From: Benincasa hispida
Lineage: Eukaryota; Streptophyta; Magnoliopsida; Cucurbitales; Cucurbitaceae
Direction: 5' to 3'
DNA: 64,000 bases
Assembly: GCF_009727055.1 (NCBI RefSeq)
Contig: NC_052357.1
Coordinates: 90,959,650-91,023,649 of the forward strand
Numbering within the stretch: position 1 is the first letter of the stretch; the number at the start of each line of letters is the position of its first letter. Under the pieces are notes generated by a model. It was given only the letters and a program-made list of their open reading frames with translations. It ran no database searches and was not told the DNA's origin. This document shows positions 58,329 to 64,000 of the stretch, one piece after another. A program made the translations under genes and the position numbers.

Positions 58329-59343
58329 GGACCTTTTGTCTAAGGCGGGTTCTGGCTAGGCTAGAGTTCTTAAGTTAACGAAAACGTAACACCCCTACCT
58401 GGGAACCTATCTGGAACAGTGAATTAGATAGATTTTCAACAAGTATGCAACGTTTTGTTCAAAGACTCCGTTAAAGAGTTTAATGGATGATGATAAAAAT
58501 TGTTCAACTATCTAAGGTAAAAGTTACTCTTGGGAAAACCTAAAAGTCAATTATGAAAATCCTTAGCCGATTTTTTTTCTAAGTAAGCTAAACCCTAGGT
58601 TATAAAACACTCAGTGGGAGGAGGAGGCGTATCAGATATGTCTATGATTCCACTCACATTTCTCCTTGTATGTTCACACCGTGAGATTCATGCTTGGCCT
58701 CGAGATGCCTAGGATGTATCCCCTTTCGGATGATGTTTGCATGAGTCAATATCAAGGTGGACGGAGAGAGTATTTATAGTAAGTGGGTGAAGGGTGTGTG
58801 TCAACACGTCCTATGGTCTCTATCATTAGTTCACACTATGAGATCATTCTGTACACCCTCGTGTCGCCTTCGGATGGGTTTTATGTAGTTGGTCAATATC
58901 AAGGTGAACTCCAAAATGGATAGGGTCGCTTTAGGTTTTGCCTCAATTGGATTTTTTCCCTTTGGATTGGCCTTTTGGGATGGACCTCTAGGGCTTAAAA
59001 TGGCGGGTCATACTTATAGGAGATTATTAAGTAAGTTAACGATCTCTTGGCCAAATCAATGATGACTTGTCATTATAGGAACAAAAGTTGTTCTAGTATT
59101 AATGACTGGTTGAGAACTTCTCAATTCAGAGGAGGGATAATTGATCTCCCTTTGATAGCTTTTGCCCTAAACCTTTGAAGCGTCATTGCGAAACTATATG
59201 CCACACGAGGTTCATGTTAGTTTTGCTAAAACCTTATTGGATGTTGTTTTGTTTTACAAGGGGTATTTACTTAAAACCTAACGTAGGTCAATATGTTTTT
59301 CTTTTCAGCAACTCAGTAGTATTTCCATTTAAAGCTTTTAAAA

Positions 59344-60120
59344 ATGACCAATTACTTACAGTGGAAAGAATCGTGTGAAACGAATTTCATGGCAAACGAC
59401 CTCCATCCCACTACTCTCCAAAAGAGAATGATCTTGGAGACATGTCTTGTAGAGAATGATGATTCTGCCTGGATCCTCGATTCAGGTGCTACCAATCATG
59501 TCAGTTCCTCTTACCAAGGATTCAGTTCCTGGCAAACGTTGCCACATAGAGAGATGACTCTTCGAGTTGGTACTGGTGAGGATGTTTCAGCTGTTGTGTA
59601 GCAGGCTGAAGTTATTTGTTGACAAGAACGTTATCTATTATGGATAATGTTTTTGTAGTTCCTCATATAACTTAATCTCGGTTTCTTGTCTCATTGAATA
59701 AGGCTATATCGTCTCCTTTTCTGAGAATAAAGTGTTTATTTTCAAAAATGGAATGGAGATTGGTTATGGTTCAATGGAAAATAACTTATATGTACTAAGG
59801 TCGTTAGTCATAAAAGCCTTGTTTAATATTGAAATGTTCAGTACGGCAACAACAACTAAAAGGCCAAAGGTTTCTCGAAAGGAAAACGCCCATCTTTGGC
59901 ATCTAGGGTTAGGTCACATCAACCTCAATGGGATTGAGAAGTTGGTGAAAAGTGGACTTCTAAAGAGTTTAAAAGAAAACTTCTTGCCGGTATGTGAATC
60001 ATGCCTCGAAGGCAAGATGACCAGACAACCTTTTACTGAAAAAGATTACAGAGCCAGGGAAGCCTTGAAGCTTATACATTCAGACTTTTGTGGTCCGATG
60101 AATGTTAGAGATCGAGGTAG
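59344..60120 (+). pseudogene. Copia pol remnant: protease and integrase N-terminus
   Basis: The protease active-site block WILDSGATNHVSS lies at about 59,468. After shifts and stops comes a GAG-pre-integrase region (IFKNGMEIGYGSMENNLYVL at 59,748). HLWHLGLGHINLNGIEKLVKSGLL (59,890) gives the H-H part of the integrase zinc finger, and CESCLEGKMTRQPF (59,994) gives its C-C part. SDFCGPMNVRDRG then opens the catalytic core. The frame is lost at 60,120, where another element begins. RT and RNase H are absent. Confidence 0.85.
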
Positions 60121-60766
60121 GTTAAGTTCCGTTTGCTTTCACACAGCGTATGCACCTTACGGATAAGATATTGCATGCATCCAGGAAGTAGGATATGGTG
60201 GTTGTATGCAGTCATCTTGACACTTATGCATACCCACCGCATACGTCCTAGATTTATGCTTTTAGTGTGTGTAGCATGATCGCATGGCTTGCATTGACTA
60301 AGGTTACCCTTGCGGTCACTCTTAAGGGTTGCAATGAAATCATCTCCACATTTTATCTATTTTCCCATTTATTTGTTTCATGTCATGAGTTGTCATGTAT
60401 CTACCTCTCTTTCATATTCTCATTGCGTTGTCTGTTAGCTAGCAGTAGGAGTAGTATTAGCTTAACAACCCCTCCATCATTCTTTTATTTAACTGTCGAA
60501 TGCACATTACCGCATTCATCTAGCTACAAGTCCCTGAGTTCGACCTCGGATCACCTGAGAAACTTGCATTTGCGTTATACTTGGCGTGAGCGTAAGAAAA
60601 CTTGTGACAAGATGCATGGTCATCGCATACATTCGTTAATGCATAGTCATTCCAACGAATGACCATCGACGCATGACAATCAACGCATACCTTAAGCACA
60701 TGCATCGCATATTGCGTCCACGAAATTTTAGTTATTGAGTAATTGACATCTAATTTCACGTCATCA
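60120..60766 (+). repeat. Truncated 5' LTR of a Ty3-type element
   Basis: From about 60,130 to 60,600 it matches 62,614-63,095 (TTTGCTTTCACAC; GGATATGGTGGTTGTATG; AAGTCCCTGAGTTCGACCTC). It continues to a CACGTCATCA end at 60,766 before the primer site. Compared with the second copy at least 1.3 kb is missing on the left. Confidence 0.8.
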
Positions 60767-60772
60767 AGTTTT

Positions 60773-60790
60773 TGGCGCCATTGCAGGGGA
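60773..60790 (+). promoter_or_regulatory. Primer-binding site of TGGCGCC type
   Basis: TGGCGCCATTGCAGGGGA is one or two bases from the TGGCGCCGTTGCCGGGGA site common in plant Athila/Tat-type Ty3 elements. It lies six bases after the LTR end. Confidence 0.8.
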
Positions 60791-61223
60791 CTTGGCAGCT
60801 AATTGTTTGTGGAGTTTTGTGTCTCTGCAGGAAACCTTTTTATCTTGGGAGTATTGCAGCTTGTACGGCCAGGCTGTAAACAATATTGAAGTATAGGCGA
60901 TGCGCTGAAAGCCAGTATTGACCCCAAGGTAGAAGGGCAATCATTCGCAAAAGAGCTAAAGGTAATTCTAAGCACATGGTGGCCAACATGCGCCCAATGA
61001 TTGCCGAAAGTTCCAATGGTCCGTGCAAGCTCTTTGACCTAAGCAGTTGAGAGTAATCTCCTGCATGGAAAACTCCTTGCGGTGACAACACTCCTATTTT
61101 TCTAGGGGCGTCTTCTACTTTATCTTTACCTTGCTTTCGTAGTTTAGGTTATTTTTATTTTTATTGTTATTTTGGATATATGGCTGCTTCCTTGGATGTG
61201 GTGCAATTGTTCCTTGTAGGTGC
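60791..61223 (+). mobile_element. Residual internal region of the deleted Ty3-type element
   Basis: Only 433 bp separate the primer site from the second LTR. No gag or pol frame is recognisable, so the element is a deletion derivative or was non-autonomous. Confidence 0.65.
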
Positions 61224-61224
61224 T

Positions 61225-61250
61225 GATGACATGCAAAAATGCATGTCATC
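61225..61250. repeat. Perfect 11 bp inverted repeat at the LTR start
   Basis: GATGACATGCA and TGCATGTCATC with a four-A loop (61,236-61,239). Confidence 0.9.
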
Positions 61251-61816
61251 TTAGGCCTTTTACTTAGAATTATGGGGGCTGTTAAGCAGAATATGCGACA
61301 ATTATGTTAGGAATTCATGAGAAAATGAGCTTGCATTGTTCAGCATTAAGAATCTCGGATAACCCAATATTATGCATTATTATGTGTTCAATGTTCTATT
61401 TTTATAACTAACGCAGGAAGTGGACGCAAATGCGGAAACTGGACCACCGCATATACGACCGCATTCAGAGAAACTCACCATCGCAAAGGCGAACGCGTTC
61501 GATCAACGCATGGATGTTACGGTAATCAGCCGCATGCGTCCATCGCATGGAAGTTGCGCTCGTCAAGCGATTGCGGTCATCGTGTAAAGTTGCGGTATTA
61601 AGGGAATGCGATCACTACATGATTGTGGCTACCGATAATGCATGGTAAAAAGGATCAACGCAAGGTTTGTAGAATGAACGCATCTACCTTGGGAAAAACA
61701 AAAGATGATGTTGACATTTCACCTACCACGCCGTTGGCAACAGAGGTTCAGAAAGAACTAAACGCGCCGAATGTCAGAATCAGAGCAGTCTATTAATGCT
61801 GTCAGCGATCCAGGCT

Positions 61817-61826
61817 CTATATAAAG
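61817..61826 (+). promoter_or_regulatory. LTR TATA box
   Basis: CTATATAAAG sits in the 3' LTR about 590 bases after its start, followed by GAAGACGAGGAGC; a typical Pol II start region. Confidence 0.65.
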
Positions 61827-63103
61827 AAGACGAGGAGCAGAATTTCAATTGGTTTGGGGTTTTTGCTTGAGGTTTGCCTAGGGCGGATCCTTGTGATCCA
61901 GACAAATGCGTGAGAAGAAGCTTGAGAGTTCTTCACCTCTTTCATCCATTATGAGTGACGACCGGAGCTAGATCTCGAGAGAGTCAGCTCCACCGCCCAT
62001 CCATGGCACCACCGACAGCTTTGACGCACATCCGTTGGAAGCAAGTCTTTACTTTCAGCCGGTCATTTTATTTTCCTTTCTTTTATTATATTGTATTGTA
62101 TGATATTTTGTGATTAAGGAATTAATACATTTTGTTTTCAAGGCATTTCTATATTTCCTTCGATTCCATCTCCATCTTCTTTACTTAGCATCTCTAACTT
62201 TCATTGCATCGATTGCTTGAGTATCGCATACTTAGTCATGTGGATTAAGGATATGAAGCATGTAGCAAGCCACTGAGAGATGTGCATTGCGTGAGTATGT
62301 GAAAAAACCTTATTTACTTAGTGTGAAGCTATAGCAATGCCTGTCTATAGCTGGACGCAATGCTTGTCTATGAGTAAAATCAGCAACAACCAACTACCCG
62401 GAAGGGTAAGTGGTTGGTCGCATTAAGCAATGTAAGTCATTGTTCACTAAAGATAGGAATAATCTTGCGTCAGCCAAGTTCATGCGGTTATTTTGTCTTA
62501 TGAGCGCATCATTCATCATTTAGGCATACTTGGAAGGGTAGTCTAAAATCCAAATCTAAGACTCGGGAGAGCGGATTGGAACACATAAGCAAGAATGGGA
62601 AACTTAGAGATAAACTATGTTTGCTTTCACACGGCATATGCACCCTACGGATAGGATATTGCATGTGTCCAGGAAGTAGGATATGGTGGTTGTATGCGGT
62701 CATCTCGACATTTATGCATACCCACCACATACGTCCTAGAGTTAGGCTCAAGTGTGTGTAGCATGATCGTATAGCTTGCGTTGGCCAAGGTTACCGTTGC
62801 GGTCACTCTTAAGGGTTGCAATGAAATCATCTCCACATTTTTTCTATTTTCCCATTCATTTGTTTCATGTTAAGAGTTGTCATGTCTCTACCTTTCATTC
62901 ATATTCTCATTGCGTTGTCTTTTAGCTAGGAGTAGGAGTAGTGTTAATGTAGAAACCCCTCCATCATTCTTTTATTTAAACCACCACATACACATTACAA
63001 CATTCATTTTGCTACAAGTCCCTGAGTTCGACCTCGGATCACCCGAGAAACTTGCGTTTGCATTATACTTGGTGTGAGCGCAAGAAAACTTGTCAGGACG
63101 TAT

Positions 63104-64000
63104 TGTAACGACCCGACCCCGTAGGACTTAAGTTAAGTCGTTATTAAAATATATGCATGCATGGCATTTAAAACGACACTCCTATATGTTGAAATAAATG
63201 TTAAATAGATAAAGAAGTTCAAAAGTTCTTTATTAAATTCAAACGTTAAAAACAAGAATATGGTACCCATAAATCATAAAGGTTAATAAATAAATATGAA
63301 AAAAATTCTTACTAACAAGTTTCAAACGTCAAAACTAACATTAAGAGAAACATGAAAAGAACTCTAAATCTCATGATGCGGAAGTGAAAAACTAGTCCCA
63401 GTGGCTCGATCACGAATTCCGCTTATCCATTGCCGGTGCATTTCTACCCTTACCTGAAACAATAATATGAGAAAGAATGAGTATAAAATACTCAGTAAGT
63501 AACCCCAATACTATGGTTAGGTTGGGCATCTATATCCTCTAGATACCCACCTATAGAACATATATACATGAAACAAGGAGACTGAATCTTATCCTACTGT
63601 AGTTAAGTATGCCTACTATCTCTGGTGAATCCCGAATGAGACACAAACTGGTGAATCCCGAAGGAAACACAAAATCTAAAAGGGAATCTAACTAATCAGT
63701 AAGGACAGTCACACGATCTCAACATCAAAATCACCACCATAGGAATCTATGACATACATATAATTCTCGATATCATGGCTCTACCACATACACATATACC
63801 TCAACAGCATGTTCTACAACATTCAAGTATACATTAACGTCATAGTTCTACAATGTACATGTATGCCTCAACATCAACAGCTCAGATACAATCATATGGA
63901 AACACATACCATCTCATACTAACATTCAAGTATCTATGTGTATATTTAAACAATTCAGGTCTCGTGTCAGGACATACTTTGGTTCAGATCATACTATCAT
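63104..64000 (+). mobile_element. Start of another LTR retroelement (runs off right edge)
   Basis: TGTAACGACCCGACCCC is a frequent LTR terminus in plant Ty3 elements, and it begins exactly where the preceding LTR breaks off. No coding region or second LTR is seen before the window ends, so family and orientation are open. Confidence 0.5.

Larger units (their letters stand above)
54209..60120 (+). mobile_element. Decayed Ty1/copia-type element, interrupted by adapter artefacts
   Basis: It starts TGTTGGGATTGGTGTCC. The LTR blocks seen at 43-46 kb recur (CCTGATCCTGGTGACAC; CTCAACATGCCTACCTTTTT; GGTCTTTAGTGGAGTG). Then comes a GC-rich CGATCG array (56.9-57.5 kb), a leader with CCTACCTGGGAACC (58,390), and pol remnants from 59,344. 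The sequence breaks at about 60,120 inside integrase, where unrelated LTR sequence begins. LTR end, primer site and gag were not found. Three mate-pair adapters at 54.4-58.3 kb show that this stretch was assembled badly. Confidence 0.6.
61224..63103 (+). repeat. 3' LTR of the Ty3-type element, cut by another LTR
   Basis: It begins TGATGACATGCA, mirroring the CACGTCATCA end of the 5' LTR. It carries a TATA box CTATATAAAG at 61,817-61,826 and an R-U5 part matching 60,130-60,600. Many ACGCATG/CGCAT words fill the U3 part (61,420-61,680). It is interrupted at ACGTAT/TGTAACG near 63,103. Confidence 0.75.

Noticed and set aside
60267..60662. 131-codon plus frame
   Set aside because: Entirely inside LTR sequence that is repeated at 62.6-63.1 kb, where the matching frame is broken.

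Overview
The window is plant nuclear DNA, AT-rich and repeat-dense, from a eudicot. The evidence is GT-AG introns in two conserved housekeeping genes, plant-type L1-like LINEs, a chromodomain Ty3 retrotransposon and Ty1/copia remnants. The protein and repeat sequences look cucurbit-like to me, but that rests on memory and not on a search.

Layout. (1) 1-23,959: almost wholly LINE retrotransposons of two lineages, most 5'-truncated and nested in one another. A stack from about 5.6 to 23.3 kb holds an old + strand LINE, split by a - strand LINE, which is itself split by a full-length 6.0 kb LINE. The tail of the old LINE is split again by a 5.8 kb Ty3/gypsy chromovirus. (2) 23,960-37,228: the last 17 coding exons of VPS53 (+ strand, GARP/EARP tethering complex), all in frame with each other, with more LINEs in its introns. 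The first exons are not in the window, so region 1 is probably a VPS53 intron of at least 23.9 kb. (3) 37.2-49.1 kb: intergenic, AT-rich, with LTR-type sequence on both strands and a copy of the 3' flank of the next gene. (4) 49,326-53,658: a mitochondrial DEAD-box RNA helicase of the RH53/RH9 (PMH) type on the - strand, seven exons, with one missing base in exon 5. (5) 54.2-64 kb: a decayed Ty1/copia-type element with a strange CGATCG-rich stretch, a deleted Ty3 element with a TGGCGCC-type primer site, and the start of another LTR at the right edge.

The two genes are unrelated in function and convergent: VPS53 acts in endosome-to-Golgi retrograde tethering, and RH53 in mitochondrial intron splicing. 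Everything else is mobile DNA or its debris.

Quality warning. Three perfect copies of a Tn5 mosaic-end junction (the Nextera mate-pair adapter) lie at 54.4, 54.55 and 58.24 kb, each next to a duplicated flank. These are library artefacts built into the assembly. A poly-A/poly-G/poly-C patch near 13.7 kb and the one-base frameshift in RH53 should be read in that light. I found no convincing new gene system. The most unusual native sequence is the CGATCG array at 56.9-57.5 kb.
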